DNA of 64,000 nucleotides from Variovorax sp. dw_308. Its GTDB lineage: Bacteria; Pseudomonadota; Gammaproteobacteria; Burkholderiales; Burkholderiaceae_C. The position numbers and the translations under genes are program-made. A model generated the notes under the pieces. That model made no database searches and was not told the DNA's origin. It saw only the letters and a program-made list of their open reading frames with translations. Shown here one piece after another: positions 43,314 to 53,367 of this stretch (the first letter of the stretch is position 1; each line of letters opens with the position of its first letter). Location: the NCBI RefSeq assembly GCF_019207085.1, contig NZ_JAATOM010000003.1:186001-250000 (forward strand), written 5' to 3'.

Positions 43314-44192
43314 TCAGTTGGGAAAGAAGGCGAGGGCCGCGTCGGCAATGGCTTGCGGCGCCTCTTCGGGAAGGTAGTGGCCGCACGGCAACGCACGGCC
43401 GGACACATCGAGTGCGCGCTCGCGCCACAGTGACAGCACGTCGAAACAACGGCCAACCGCGCCATGCTCACCCCACAGCACCTGCAGGGGCTGGGTGAGC
43501 AGGCGGCCTGCGGCGATGTCGGCGCGGTCGTGTTCGAGATCGATCGAGGCAGAGGCGCGGTAGTCCTCGCAGATCGCGTGGGCCGTGCCTTCGATGGCGG
43601 CGCATCGCTCGTATTCCGCGAGTGCTTCAGCTGCGAATGGCGCGAGGCCGGCGTGACGGCTGCCGATCACGCTGCGCACATAGCGTGCGGGTCCGGATTC
43701 GATCAAGGCCTCGGGCAGGGGCGGCGGCTGGATCAACAGGAACCAGTGCCAGTAGGCGCGGGCGAATGCCTCGCTCGTGTCGCGGTACATCGCCAGTGTG
43801 GGCGCGATGTCGAGCAGCAGCATGCGATCGACAGCGCCCGCATGGTCCGCTGCAAGGCGATGCGCCACGCGTGCGCCGCGGTCATGCGCCAGTACACCGA
43901 AGCGATCGAAGCCGTGGTGTTTCATTACGGCCAGCGCATCGAGCGCCATCTCGCGCTTGCTGTAGGCAGCATGGTCCGCGCCGGCAACAGGTCGGCTGGA
44001 GTCGCCATAGCCGCGCAAGTCCATCATGACGAGCGTGAAGCGCTGCGCCAGCATGGGGGCCAGGCGATGCCAGATCACGTGGGTCTGCGGATGTCCGTGC
44101 AACAACAGCAAGGGAGCGCCGCGACCGCCGATGCGGCCATGCAGGCGGACCGGGCCGCGCAGGACTTCGAAGGGGGTGAATGAATTGAGCAC
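43314..44192 (-). CDS. Fluoroacetate-dehalogenase-like alpha/beta hydrolase
   Basis: A 292-residue alpha/beta hydrolase that fits the haloacetate (fluoroacetate) dehalogenase pattern. The nucleophile Asp104 and carboxylate-binding Arg105 and Arg108 lie in LAHDRGARVAHRLA; Asp128 in LLLDIAPT; the halide-pocket His149-Trp150 in YWHWFLLIQPPPLPE; CEDYRASASIDLEHD; and the catalytic His272 in GHYLPEEAP. Such enzymes cut the C-halogen bond of haloacetates to glycolate. No ATG precedes the homology: GTG at 44192 is chosen, TTG at 44234 is possible. It forms an operon with ttuC and is divergent from a LysR gene. Confidence 0.85.
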   Translation of the reverse strand: MLNSFTPFEVLRGPVRLHGRIGGRGAPLLLLHGHPQTHVIWHRLAPMLAQRFTLVMMDLRGYGDSSRPVAGADHAAYSKREMALDALAVMKHHGFDRFGVLAHDRGARVAHRLAADHAGAVDRMLLLDIAPTLAMYRDTSEAFARAYWHWFLLIQPPPLPEALIESGPARYVRSVIGSRHAGLAPFAAEALAEYERCAAIEGTAHAICEDYRASASIDLEHDRADIAAGRLLTQPLQVLWGEHGAVGRCFDVLSLWRERALDVSGRALPCGHYLPEEAPQAIADAALAFFPN

Positions 44193-44257
44193 AGGATGAT
44201 TGTGCGTTGCGTGCCTTGGCGCATCAAGCAACAATCCGCCAATTGATACTTTCTAGC

Positions 44258-45271
44258 ATGGCAAGAATAGATCGCGACGACCTTGAACTGATGCAGGCCA
44301 TTCGCGCGCAGGGAAGCCTCGCAGGCGCGGGGCTCGCGCTGGGCGTGGTGCCCTCGGTCATCACCAAGCGGCTGGGTGCGCTGGAGGCGCGGCTGGGACA
44401 GCGCATGTTCGAGCGCACGACGCGGCGCCTGAGCCTGACGACCGAGGGCGAGGCGCTTTGCCTGCGGGCCGACAGCCTGCTCGACGGCTTTGCTGCGCTG
44501 GAGACCGAACTGTCGGAACGGCAGGACGCATTGAACGGCACGTTGCGGCTGATCGCGACCTTCGGCTTCGGCCGCCGCTGGGTCGGGCCGGCGATTGCGG
44601 CATTCCAGGCGCGGCATCCGGGACTGCGGATCGATCTCCACCTGACCGAGCAACTGCCCGACCTCGGCGCCGAAGGCTTCGACGGTGCCATCTGGCTCTG
44701 GAGCGGGCAGAGCCGGCACGCGAGCGACTGGGTCACGCGACGCATCGCGCGCAACCAGCGGGTGCTGGCTGCGGCGCCGAGCTATCTGGACCGCTGCGGA
44801 TTGCCAGCGGATCCGCCGGCGCTGGCGGGGCATGAATGCCTGGTGACTCGCGAGAACGCCAATGCACTGCAGCGACCGGTCGACCTGTGGTCGCTTCGCC
44901 ATTCGCGAGATGGCAGCACCGCGCGCGTTCGCGTGGGCGGCGCGCTGGCCAGCAACTCGGGCGAGATGGTGCGCGACTGGTGCCTGGAAGGGCGGGGCAT
45001 CATGCTGCGCAGCCTCTGGGACATTGCGCCGCAGTTGGCCTCGGGCGAACTCGTGCGGGTGCTGCCGCAATATGCGATGCCCGATGCGGACATTCACTGG
45101 ATCGCGCCCTGGCGACCGAAGACGCCGCGCCGCGTGCGCTTGCTGATCGACCATCTGGTCGAGGCGTTTCGCTCCGAGCCGTGGAAGGTCGAGACTGCAG
45201 CCGCGCCGAAGCCGGCACGTCGCGGCGCCAAGGCTACGCCGGCGCGCCGTCCCCGCGCACCACCAGGCTGA
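44258..45271 (+). CDS. LysR-type transcriptional regulator
   Basis: A 337-residue LysR regulator: N-terminal winged helix (LELMQAIRAQGSLAGAGLAL, VITKRLGALEARLGQRMFER), then a periplasmic-binding-protein-like effector domain from about residue 90. The last 35 residues are a Lys/Arg/Ala/Pro-rich tail not usual for the family. It is divergent, 65 bases from the dehalogenase-ttuC operon, which it probably controls in response to their substrate. Its 3' end overlaps the convergent DMT gene by 38 bases. Confidence 0.92.
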   Translation: MARIDRDDLELMQAIRAQGSLAGAGLALGVVPSVITKRLGALEARLGQRMFERTTRRLSLTTEGEALCLRADSLLDGFAALETELSERQDALNGTLRLIATFGFGRRWVGPAIAAFQARHPGLRIDLHLTEQLPDLGAEGFDGAIWLWSGQSRHASDWVTRRIARNQRVLAAAPSYLDRCGLPADPPALAGHECLVTRENANALQRPVDLWSLRHSRDGSTARVRVGGALASNSGEMVRDWCLEGRGIMLRSLWDIAPQLASGELVRVLPQYAMPDADIHWIAPWRPKTPRRVRLLIDHLVEAFRSEPWKVETAAAPKPARRGAKATPARRPRAPPG

Positions 45272-46124
45272 CCCCGACGGCCGTCATGCCGATGCCAGCC
45301 AATGTGGTCAGGGTGATGGGTTCGTCGAACAGCAGCCAGGCCATGACCGCGGTGCAAGGCGGCACGAGGTACAGCAGGCTGGTGACCGCCGTCGCGGTGC
45401 CGCGCTGGATCAGCATGTAGAGCAGTGAACTGCCACCCAGCGACAGTGCGAGAACAGACCAGGCCAGCGACCCCATCACGGCCGCATTCCAGACGATGGC
45501 GTCGCTTTCCATCAACGCGAATGGCAAGGTCACGACCAAGGCGGCGGCAAGTTGGACGGCACTGGCGCTGCGCACATCGCAGGGTGCGACAAAGCGCTTC
45601 TGGTAGAGCGTGCCGACCGTGATCGACAGCAGCGCAAGAATGGCCAGGCTCATGCTGAGCGCGGTGACTTCGCCGCCCTGCCCCAGCTTGCGCGACACCA
45701 CCAGCACCAGGCCTGCGAAGCCGAGCAGCAGCCCGGCCCACTGGCGTTTGGTGATCGCGCCGCCACTGAGCGAGAGCCACACCGCCGTCAGCACCGGCTG
45801 GATGCCGACCAGCAAGGCCACCAGGCCCGAGCCCATGCCGGCCTTGACGGCAGCCCACACGCCGCCCAGGTAACCGCCCTGCATCAGGATGCCGGTGACG
45901 ACCAGATGAAGCCACTGTTCGCGTCGCTGCGGCCACGCGACGCGTGCGACGGCGATCCACAGCCCGAAGCAAAGCACCGAGAAGGCATAGCGCACCGCGA
46001 GGAACTTGAGCGGCGGCGCATACGGCATGCCGTAGCGCGCCACGATGAAGCCGGTGCTCCAGATCAGCACGAAGACCGCCGGCATCAGCCGAAGCCAGGC
46101 GGTGTCGCGCGCCTCGGCCGTCAT
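45234..46124 (-). CDS. DMT superfamily (EamA) transporter
   Basis: A 296-residue inner-membrane protein with ten predicted helices in two EamA repeats (FVLIWSTGFIVARYG in the first, SVLALSLGGSSLLYMLIQRGTATAVTSL in the second). Such proteins export amino acids or other metabolites; the substrate is not readable. The ATG overlaps the pgsA stop by 4 bases, so it is translated with uvrC-pgsA. The 3' end overlaps the LysR gene by 38 bases. Confidence 0.9.
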   Translation of the reverse strand: MTAEARDTAWLRLMPAVFVLIWSTGFIVARYGMPYAPPLKFLAVRYAFSVLCFGLWIAVARVAWPQRREQWLHLVVTGILMQGGYLGGVWAAVKAGMGSGLVALLVGIQPVLTAVWLSLSGGAITKRQWAGLLLGFAGLVLVVSRKLGQGGEVTALSMSLAILALLSITVGTLYQKRFVAPCDVRSASAVQLAAALVVTLPFALMESDAIVWNAAVMGSLAWSVLALSLGGSSLLYMLIQRGTATAVTSLLYLVPPCTAVMAWLLFDEPITLTTLAGIGMTAVGVSLVVRGDGAPA

Positions 46125-46687
46125 TTGGCGCGGGCCCGGATCTCGGGCAGCGCCTTCTGCAGGTAATAGACCATCGACCAGACGGTGAGCACGGCGGAAA
46201 TCCAGATGAGCCAATGGCCCCAGGTACCCGTGTCGATGCGGTCGAACAGCTGGCCGTCGTAGAGGAGGAACGGGATCGCCACCATCTGCACCACCGTCTT
46301 GACCTTGCCGACCATGTGCACGGCCACGCTCTTGCTCGCGCCGATCTGCGCCATCCATTCGCGCAGGGCGGAAATCGCGATCTCGCGGCCGATGATAATG
46401 AGCGCCACGAAAACGTCGGCGCGCTGCAGGTGGACCAGCACCAGCAAGGAAGCGCAGACCAGGAACTTGTCGGCCACCGGGTCGAGGAAGGCGCCGAAGG
46501 AGGAAGTCTGGTTGAGCTTGCGGGCCAGGTAGCCGTCGAGCCAGTCGGTCAAGGCGAACACGACGAACATCACCGTGGCGATGAGGTTGCGCATCGGCTC
46601 GGCGATGGGCAGGTAGAACACACCGACGATGAGGGGGATCGCGACGATGCGCGTCCAGGTCATGATGGTCGGCAGGGTCCAGAACAT
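46121..46687 (-). CDS. pgsA: CDP-diacylglycerol-glycerol-3-phosphate 3-phosphatidyltransferase
   Basis: A 188-residue membrane enzyme that makes phosphatidylglycerolphosphate, the first step of phosphatidylglycerol and cardiolipin synthesis. The CDP-alcohol phosphatidyltransferase motif D-x2-D-G-x2-A-R-x8-G-x3-D-x3-D is complete (DWLDGYLARKLN through GAFLDPVADKFLV, near residues 47-70), and five to six helices surround it. It follows uvrC by 21 bases, the conserved uvrC-pgsA pair. Confidence 0.96.
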   Translation of the reverse strand: MFWTLPTIMTWTRIVAIPLIVGVFYLPIAEPMRNLIATVMFVVFALTDWLDGYLARKLNQTSSFGAFLDPVADKFLVCASLLVLVHLQRADVFVALIIIGREIAISALREWMAQIGASKSVAVHMVGKVKTVVQMVAIPFLLYDGQLFDRIDTGTWGHWLIWISAVLTVWSMVYYLQKALPEIRARAK

Positions 46688-46708
46688 AGCGCTTGATTGT
46701 GACTTGGA

Positions 46709-48658
46709 TTAGTGAAGGGCCTTGTAGATGTCTTCCGCAAGGTCGAGGGCGATGCCTTCGACCGACGCGATGTCCTCGACACTGGCCGCCGCAACGCCGC
46801 GGATTCCGCCGAAGCGCTGCAGCAGGCGGGCGCGCCGCTTGGGACCGATGCCCGGAATGTCTTCGAGCTGGCTGCCGCCCACGCGGACCTTGGCGCGCTT
46901 GGCCCGCATGCCGGTGATGGCGAAACGATGGGCCTCGTCGCGGATCTGGGCGACGAGCATGAGGGCGGCGGAGTCGCGGCCGAGGTAGACCTTCTCGCGG
47001 CCGTCGGCGAACACGAGTTCTTCGAGGCCGACCTTGCGGCCCTCGCCCTTCTCGACACCGACGATCAGCGACAGCGGCAGGCCCAGTTCGCTGAAGACCT
47101 CCCGCGCCATCGAGACCTGGCCCTTGCCGCCATCGACCAGCACCAGGTCGGGCATGCGCGCGGCCTTGGTTCCGGCGGGTGCGTCGGCACCGCCGCCGTC
47201 GCCAGGCGTGGGCGCGTCGGTCTCGGCGGCCATGGTCTCGGCCAGCCGGCCGTAGCGCCGGGTCAGGACTTGGCGCATGGCGGCATAGTCGTCGCCGGGC
47301 GTGATGCCCTCGATGTTGTAGCGGCGGTATTCGCGGTTCTGCATCGCATGCTTCTCGAACACCACGCACGAGGCCTGCGTGGCCTCGCCAGCCGTGTGCG
47401 AGATGTCGAAGCATTCGATGCGCATGCTGTCGAGGTCGTCAGGCGCGAGTTCCAGCGCATCCACCAGCGCACGCGTGCGCGCCTGCTGCGAGCCTTCCTC
47501 GGCCAGCAGGCGGGCCAGCTGGAGGCCCGCGTTGGTCTGCGCCATCTCGAGCCAGTGGCGGCGCTGCTCGCGCGGCTGGAACACTGCCGTCACGCGCGTG
47601 CCGGCCTGCTGCGACACCGCCTCGATGAGCGAGCGGCTCACCAGTTCGCTGAGCACCAGCGTGGCGGGCACCGGCACGTCGATGTAGTGCTGGGCGATGA
47701 AGGCTTCGAGCACCTGGACTTCGACCGGATCGGCCGCAGCAGGCGCGCTGCCTTCGTCCAGTTCGTCAGGGTGGACGAGCGAGGCGTCCTCCACATGCAC
47801 AGGGAAGTAGGCCCGGTCGCCCAGATGCCTGCCGCCGCGCACCATCGCCAGGTTGACGCAGGCCTTTCCGCCCTGCACCTTCACGGCAAGGATGTCGACG
47901 TCCTTGTCCGATGCGATCTCGATCGACTGCTGGTGCAGCACACGCGAGATCGCCGACATCTGGTTGCGCAGTTCGGCAGCCTGTTCGAACTCGAGCTTCT
48001 CGGCATGCGCGGTCATGCGGCCTTCGAGCTGGCCGAGCACCGCCTGCGTGTCGCCCATGAGGAAGGACTCGGCATTGGCCACGTCCTGCGCATAGGCCTC
48101 GGGCGTGATGTAGCCCACGCAAGGGCCGGTGCAGCGCTTGATCTGGTAGAGCAGGCAGGGCCGGGTGCGATTGGCGTAGACCGTGTCCTCGCAGGTGCGC
48201 AGCTTGAAGACCTTCTGCAGCAACTGGATCGACTCCTTTACGGCCCAGGCGCTCGGATAAGGGCCGAAATAGCGGTGCTTGCGGTCGGTCGCGCCGCGGT
48301 AGTACGCCAGGCGCGGGAAGGTGTGCGAGGCGATCTTCAGGTAGGGGTAGCTCTTGTCGTCCCGGAACAGGATGTTGTACCTGGGCTTGAGCGACTTGAT
48401 GAGGTTGTTCTCGAGCAGCAGCGCCTCGGCCTCGGAGCGCACCACAGTCGTTTCCATGCGCGCGATCTTGCTGATCATGTGACCGATGCGCGTGCCGCCG
48501 TGGCTCTTCTGGAAGTAGTTGGCCACGCGCTTCTTCAGGTTGCGCGCCTTGCCCACGTAGAGCACCGCGCCAGCCGCATCGAAGTAGCGGTAGACGCCCG
48601 GGAGCTGCGGCAGGGCCGCGACTTCGCTGAGGAGTTGATCGGAATGCACGTCTGACAT
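46709..48658 (-). CDS. uvrC: Excinuclease ABC subunit C
   Basis: A 649-residue UvrC, which makes both incisions in nucleotide-excision repair. It has the GIY-YIG nuclease ([25 protein letters not shown], near residues 22-46), the cysteine patch [19 protein letters not shown], a UVR motif ([15 protein letters not shown]), an RNase H-like endonuclease domain ([20 protein letters not shown]) and a C-terminal helix-hairpin-helix pair ([19 protein letters not shown]). The start [17 protein letters not shown] is the family one; the frame upstream is not homologous. Confidence 0.97.
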   Translation of the reverse strand: MSDVHSDQLLSEVAALPQLPGVYRYFDAAGAVLYVGKARNLKKRVANYFQKSHGGTRIGHMISKIARMETTVVRSEAEALLLENNLIKSLKPRYNILFRDDKSYPYLKIASHTFPRLAYYRGATDRKHRYFGPYPSAWAVKESIQLLQKVFKLRTCEDTVYANRTRPCLLYQIKRCTGPCVGYITPEAYAQDVANAESFLMGDTQAVLGQLEGRMTAHAEKLEFEQAAELRNQMSAISRVLHQQSIEIASDKDVDILAVKVQGGKACVNLAMVRGGRHLGDRAYFPVHVEDASLVHPDELDEGSAPAAADPVEVQVLEAFIAQHYIDVPVPATLVLSELVSRSLIEAVSQQAGTRVTAVFQPREQRRHWLEMAQTNAGLQLARLLAEEGSQQARTRALVDALELAPDDLDSMRIECFDISHTAGEATQASCVVFEKHAMQNREYRRYNIEGITPGDDYAAMRQVLTRRYGRLAETMAAETDAPTPGDGGGADAPAGTKAARMPDLVLVDGGKGQVSMAREVFSELGLPLSLIVGVEKGEGRKVGLEELVFADGREKVYLGRDSAALMLVAQIRDEAHRFAITGMRAKRAKVRVGGSQLEDIPGIGPKRRARLLQRFGGIRGVAAASVEDIASVEGIALDLAEDIYKALH

Positions 48659-48847
48659 GGCGGCTATTGTGGCTTGGGCTGCGAGCGCGATCATGGTGCG
48701 CCCTGGCTCTGCACTCGGTAGTGTCGGCCTTGTATTCCAGCATTTTCTCAAGCAGGATGTTCTGGCTGCCGCACGCCTTGTGCGGCACGCGGGAGGGCCC
48801 GGCGCAACGCGCCGAGGCATCGAAAAAAACCAACGCTGGATTGCCTC

Positions 48848-50830
48848 ATGAAAACCCGATATCCCTGGTGGCTCGCCACACCGGTCGCCTTGTCACTCGC
48901 TCTCGCCGGCTGCGGCGGAGACTCCAACAACGGCGCCTATTTCCCCATCACGCCGCAGCCGCCCGTGGCGGTGGACGCCAGTTGCCAGACCAGCACGTCG
49001 GGCGGCTCGGTCACGGTCGGATCCGGCCTGGCCGGCGACCCTGCCCTGCCGGAACCGGCTTCCGGCTATGTCGTCGGGCACAAGGTGGTCACGGCCAAAA
49101 GCTACATGGTGGTGGCCAACCACCCGCTGGCGACGCGCGCCGGCTGCGACGTGCTCAAGGCCGGCGGCAGCGCGACGGACGCGGCCATCGCGGTGCAGGC
49201 CGTCCTGGCATTGGTCGAACCGCAATCGAGCAGCCTGGCCGGCGGCGCCTTCCTGCTGCACTACGACGCGAAGACGAAGAAGGTCCAGGCCTATGACGGC
49301 CGCGAAACCGCGCCGGCAGCTGCCACCGGCAACTACCTGCGCTACGTCGACGACGCCTCGGACCCGACGGCGCCCTTGCCCAATGCCCGCGCCAGCGGGC
49401 GCTCGATCGGCACGCCGGGCGTGATGCGCATGCTCGCCCTCGCGCACGGCGACCACGGCAAGCTGCCTTGGAAGGACTTGTTCGGCGAAGGCACCGACCT
49501 CGCGACCAACGGCTTCAAGATCGGCGGACGCATGGCCGCGGCCATCGCGCTGTCGGCCCCGAACCTGAAGCGTGACGCCGAGGCCGCGGCCTACTTCCTC
49601 GACGCCGCCGGCAACCCGAAGCCCCTGGGCACGACGCTCACCAACCCGGCCTATGCCGAGGTGCTGAAGGCGCTGGCGACCCAAGGCGCCGATGCGCTCT
49701 ACACCGGCCCGATCGCGGAGGCCATCGTGGCCAAGATCCAGGCGACTCAGGGCGCGGACGGCTCGGTCATCACGCCCGGCAAGACCACGCTGGCCGACCT
49801 CAAGAACTACCAGGCCAAGCGGCGCGATCCGGTGTGCGCCACCTATCGCAGCTACAACGTCTGCAGCATGTCGCCACCCTCGTCGGGCGGGATCGGCGTG
49901 CTGTCCACGCTCGGCATCCTGGAGAACTTCCCGCTCGGCAACTATCCGCCGGGCAACATCGACCTCGAAGGCGGCAAGCCCGCCGTGATGGGCGTGCACC
50001 TGGTGAGCGAGGCCGAGCGCCTGGCCTATGCGGACCGCGACAAGTACGTGGCCGACACCGACTTCGTGCCACTGCCCGGCGGCAGTCCCGACACGCTGCT
50101 CAACAAGAACTACCTGAGCTCGCGCGCCGCCTTGATCAGCCTCACTAGGAGCATGGGCACGGCCAGCGCGGGCGACTTCGGCGCGCCGCCGCTGGGCATC
50201 GACAAGACGGTCGAGCAAGGCACGACGCACCTCTCGATCGTCGACAAGGAAGGCAATGTGGTGACCATGACGACGACGGTCGAATCCACGCTCGGCTCCT
50301 ATCACATGGCGCGCGGGATCATGCTGAACAACCAGTTGACCGACTTCAGCGCATCCCCGGTCGATGCGACGGGCGCACCGGTGGCCAATCGCGTGGCGCC
50401 GGGCAAGCGCCCGCGCAGCACGATGGCGCCGGTGCTGGTGTTCAAGGGCAGCGACACGGGCGACTTCCTGATGGCCACCGGCTCGCCGGGCGGCGGCACG
50501 ATCATCCAGTACGTCGTCAAGACCACGGTGGGTGCGCTCGACTGGGGCCTCGACGCGCAACAGGCCACGTCGCTGGTCGACTTCGGCGCGGCCAACAGCC
50601 CGACGACCAACGTCGGCGGCGAGCATCCTGCCATCGACACGTCCAGCGGCGGCAACAACGATGCGCTGATCACGGGGCTGCGGGCGCTGGGCCACACGGT
50701 GTCGACCGCCGCGCAGAGCAGCGGCATCTCCACCATCATCCGCAAGAAGGAGCACGGCGTGACGGTGCTGACAGGGGGGGCCGATCCACGGCGCGAAGGG
50801 ATCGTGCTGGGTGACGCGCCGGCGCGCTGA
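48848..50830 (+). CDS. ggt: Gamma-glutamyltransferase, lipoprotein form
   Basis: A 660-residue gamma-glutamyltransferase/glutathione hydrolase. The N-terminus is a signal peptide with lipobox LAGC (Cys about 22), so it should be membrane-tethered. The precursor is self-cleaved before the nucleophile Thr in [16 protein letters not shown] (near residue 460), giving large and small subunits; the oxyanion loop GSPGGGTI is also present. Extra Cys residues (DASCQTS near 38, AGCDVL, VCATYR, NVCSM) are more than most GGTs have. It degrades extracytoplasmic glutathione to supply amino acids. Confidence 0.93.
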   Translation: MKTRYPWWLATPVALSLALAGCGGDSNNGAYFPITPQPPVAVDASCQTSTSGGSVTVGSGLAGDPALPEPASGYVVGHKVVTAKSYMVVANHPLATRAGCDVLKAGGSATDAAIAVQAVLALVEPQSSSLAGGAFLLHYDAKTKKVQAYDGRETAPAAATGNYLRYVDDASDPTAPLPNARASGRSIGTPGVMRMLALAHGDHGKLPWKDLFGEGTDLATNGFKIGGRMAAAIALSAPNLKRDAEAAAYFLDAAGNPKPLGTTLTNPAYAEVLKALATQGADALYTGPIAEAIVAKIQATQGADGSVITPGKTTLADLKNYQAKRRDPVCATYRSYNVCSMSPPSSGGIGVLSTLGILENFPLGNYPPGNIDLEGGKPAVMGVHLVSEAERLAYADRDKYVADTDFVPLPGGSPDTLLNKNYLSSRAALISLTRSMGTASAGDFGAPPLGIDKTVEQGTTHLSIVDKEGNVVTMTTTVESTLGSYHMARGIMLNNQLTDFSASPVDATGAPVANRVAPGKRPRSTMAPVLVFKGSDTGDFLMATGSPGGGTIIQYVVKTTVGALDWGLDAQQATSLVDFGAANSPTTNVGGEHPAIDTSSGGNNDALITGLRALGHTVSTAAQSSGISTIIRKKEHGVTVLTGGADPRREGIVLGDAPAR

Positions 50831-50848
50831 CGCAGTACCGGGCGCAGG

Positions 50849-51319
50849 TCAATCGCCGTGGACCGGTTCGCAACGCACGTCGGTCTTCACCGAATTGGCG
50901 ATGAAGCACTGCGCGTGCGCTTCGTGATGCATGGCGTCGACCTGCTCGCGCGATGGCTGCGGGTCGCCCGAGAAGGCGACGCTGGGCCGCAGCGTGACCA
51001 CGGTCATGGCCACGCGCCGCTCCTCGTTGCGCGCCATCTTGCCTTCGGCGCTGTCCCGATAGCGATCGACCCTGAAGCCCCGGTCCCGCGCAATCGACAG
51101 GAACCAGAGCATGTGGCAACTCGACAAGGAGGCAACGAAGGCCTCTTCAGGATCGACCGCCGATGCGTCCGACATCGGCAGCGGCACGACGTGCGGCGAG
51201 GACGAGCCGGCCAGCGTCGCACCGCCGTCGAAGCGGATCAGGTGGCGGCGGCTGAAGCGGTTGTCCAGGAAGTCCTGGTCGGAACGTTCCCAATGGATTT
51301 CAGCGGTATAGACGGCCAT
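50849..51319 (-). CDS. OsmC family peroxiredoxin
   Basis: A 156-residue OsmC/Ohr-fold protein. The two redox cysteines are in VASLSSCHMLWFLSIARDRG (near residue 68) and AQCFIANSVK (near residue 138). Such proteins reduce organic hydroperoxides with thiol donors. It is convergent with ggt (18-base gap) and divergent from earP. Confidence 0.9.
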   Translation of the reverse strand: MAVYTAEIHWERSDQDFLDNRFSRRHLIRFDGGATLAGSSSPHVVPLPMSDASAVDPEEAFVASLSSCHMLWFLSIARDRGFRVDRYRDSAEGKMARNEERRVAMTVVTLRPSVAFSGDPQPSREQVDAMHHEAHAQCFIANSVKTDVRCEPVHGD

Positions 51320-51357
51320 GGCGAGGGACCTCGATTCGGGGCTGTAGAGTAACCGCG

Positions 51358-52458
51358 ATGCGCTGGGACATCTTCTGCAAAGTCATCGACAACCACGGCG
51401 ACCTGGGCGTGTGCTGGCGGCTGGCTTGCCAGCTGGCCGCGCAGGGCGACGGCGTGCGGCTCTGGGTGGACGATGGCGCCGCGCTGGAATGGATGGCGCC
51501 GGTGGGGCTTGCCGGCGTGGAGGTAGTCGACTGGCGCGCGCCGGCGGCCGTGGTCGAGGCTGCAGCGGCGCTGGCGCCGGACGTGCTTATCGAGGCATTC
51601 GGATGCGATCCGGCGCCGGAACTGATCGCGCGGTTCGCGGAGGCGGCGTCGGAGGGCCGGCCCGCGCGGCCCTGGATCAACCTCGAGTACCTTTCCGCCG
51701 AGCCCTATGTCGAGCGGCTGCACGGCTTGCCGTCCCCGGTGTTCCGCGGGCCGGGCGAGGGCCTGTCGAAGCGATTCTTCTATCCGGGATTCACCACCGC
51801 CACCGGCGGCCTCCTGCGCGAGCCCGACCTGACGGCGCAGCAGGAAGCCTTCGACCGCGCGGCCTGGCTGGTCGCGCGGGGCATCGAATGGCAGGGCGAG
51901 CGGCTGGTCTCGCTCTTTTGCTACGAGCCGCCAGCGCTGGCGGACCTGCTGGCGCAGCTTGCCGCCGGGCCGACGCCCACGCGCCTGCTGGTCACACCGG
52001 GCCGTGCAGCGCAGGCGGTCCAGGCGATCACTGGCTCCCGGCGGGGCATGGAGCGCTTGCCGGGCGGGCTGGGCGCGCTGTCCATCTCCTACCTCCACCA
52101 CCTTGCACAACCGGATTTCGACCACTTGCTGTGGGCCTGTGACCTGAATTTCGTCCGGGGCGAGGATTCCTTCGTGCGGGCCATCTGGGCCGGCGCGCCG
52201 ATGGTCTGGCAGATCTACCCGCAGGACGACGATGCGCACCACATCAAGCTGGCAGCTTTCCTGGACTGGCTCGGCGCCCCCGCCTCGCTGCGCCATGGCC
52301 ACACGATCTGGAACGGATTCGAGGCCGGCCCGATGCCGCTGCTCGACCGGGAGACGCTGGCCGAATGGCGCGCCAATGCCCAGTCCGCGCGCGACCGGCT
52401 GTTGCAACAGAACGATCTGGTGACACAGTTGCGCAGTCTGATTTCGCAAAAAAGCTAA
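51358..52458 (+). CDS. earP: EF-P arginine rhamnosyltransferase EarP
   Basis: A 366-residue inverting glycosyltransferase that transfers rhamnose from dTDP-rhamnose to Arg32 of EF-P. It starts MRWDIFCKVIDNHGDLGVCWRLA with the conserved Asp that acts as base, and the C-terminal sugar-nucleotide site shows NFVRGEDSFVRAIWAGAPMVWQIYPQDDDAH. It lies 139 bases upstream of efp, its only known substrate, which carries the required Arg32. Confidence 0.95.
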   Translation: MRWDIFCKVIDNHGDLGVCWRLACQLAAQGDGVRLWVDDGAALEWMAPVGLAGVEVVDWRAPAAVVEAAAALAPDVLIEAFGCDPAPELIARFAEAASEGRPARPWINLEYLSAEPYVERLHGLPSPVFRGPGEGLSKRFFYPGFTTATGGLLREPDLTAQQEAFDRAAWLVARGIEWQGERLVSLFCYEPPALADLLAQLAAGPTPTRLLVTPGRAAQAVQAITGSRRGMERLPGGLGALSISYLHHLAQPDFDHLLWACDLNFVRGEDSFVRAIWAGAPMVWQIYPQDDDAHHIKLAAFLDWLGAPASLRHGHTIWNGFEAGPMPLLDRETLAEWRANAQSARDRLLQQNDLVTQLRSLISQKS

Positions 52459-52597
52459 AATTGCGGGCTTTGCGAAATTCGGGCCGGATTCTCATCTGGT
52501 CCCGCTCCCTTTTCGCTGAACCCGCCGCGGGAACCATGCAGCTTCAGGCCCTCCGTCTGCAGTCGCTCCGAGCGGCCCAACATCCAGAGACCCTGAT

Positions 52598-53152
52598 ATG
52601 AAAATCGCTCAAGAAATCCGCGCTGGCAACGTCATCATGCACGGCAAGGACCCGATGGTCGTCCTCAAGACCGAATACAGCCGCGGCGGCCGCAACTCCG
52701 CCACCGTGCGCATGAAGCTCAAGAGCCTGATCGCCAACTTCAACACCGAAGTGGTGTTCAAGGCCGACGACAAGATCGACCAGATCGTGCTCGACAAGAA
52801 GGAGTGCACCTACTCCTACTTCGCCGACCCGATGTACGTCTGCATGGACGAAGAGTTCAACCAGTACGAAGTCGAAGCCGAGAACATGGGCGACGCGCTC
52901 AACTACCTCGACGACGGCATGCCGGTCGAAGTGGTGTTCTACGACGGCAAGGCCATCTCGGTCGAACTGCCGACCAGCGTCGAGCGCGAAGTGACCTGGA
53001 CCGAACCCGCCGTCAAGGGCGATACCTCCGGCAAGGTCATGAAGCCGGCCAAGATCTCGACCGGCTTCGAAGTGGGTGTGCCGCTGTTCGTGGCGCAAGG
53101 CGATCGCATCGAAATCGACACGCGCACGGGCGAGTACCGCAAGCGCGTCTGA
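52598..53152 (+). CDS. efp: Elongation factor P
   Basis: A 184-residue EF-P that rescues ribosomes stalled at polyproline. The tip of the KOW-like domain I is [13 protein letters not shown], with Arg at position 32, the residue rhamnosylated by EarP; the usual Lys34 of the lysylated type is Ser34. Two OB-like domains complete it. The TonB protein in this window is polyproline-rich, so it is a likely client. Confidence 0.97.
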   Translation: MKIAQEIRAGNVIMHGKDPMVVLKTEYSRGGRNSATVRMKLKSLIANFNTEVVFKADDKIDQIVLDKKECTYSYFADPMYVCMDEEFNQYEVEAENMGDALNYLDDGMPVEVVFYDGKAISVELPTSVEREVTWTEPAVKGDTSGKVMKPAKISTGFEVGVPLFVAQGDRIEIDTRTGEYRKRV

Positions 53153-53171
53153 GGCTTACCCCGCACACTTG

Positions 53172-53196
53172 AAAGGCTCCGGAAGGGGCCTTTTTT
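53172..53196 (+). terminator. Terminator of efp
   Basis: AAAGGC (53172-53177) pairs with GCCTTT (53188-53193) around an inner GC-rich bulge, followed by a T-run. It stands 19 bases beyond efp. Confidence 0.75.
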
Positions 53197-53213
53197 GTTT
53201 TTGGGTCGGACAG

Positions 53214-53236
53214 CCGAACGCGAAGGTCGCGAAAGG
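53214..53236 (+). repeat. Half-copy of the CGAACGC(A)GAAGG intergenic repeat
   Basis: CCGAACGCGAAGGTCGCG begins the same way as the left arm at 1618 (AGCCGAACGC shared, then GAAGG). No right arm is clear, though a small GAAAG/CTTTC hairpin follows. Confidence 0.45.
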
Positions 53237-53367
53237 AATTCCAAGACTTTCTGGAGCGAGAGAAAGCTCCGGACGCACCTCGATTGCGCTTGATCGGCGC
53301 CCGGGCCAGGCGCTGACTGGACAGGTTCCGGACCTGTGTGAGGCCCCGCGCCGCGTGGAAGACTTGC

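Noticed and set aside
48893..50755. A 620-codon minus-strand frame opposite ggt
   Set aside because: Composition is that of an antisense shadow and ggt shows clear catalytic motifs on the other strand.
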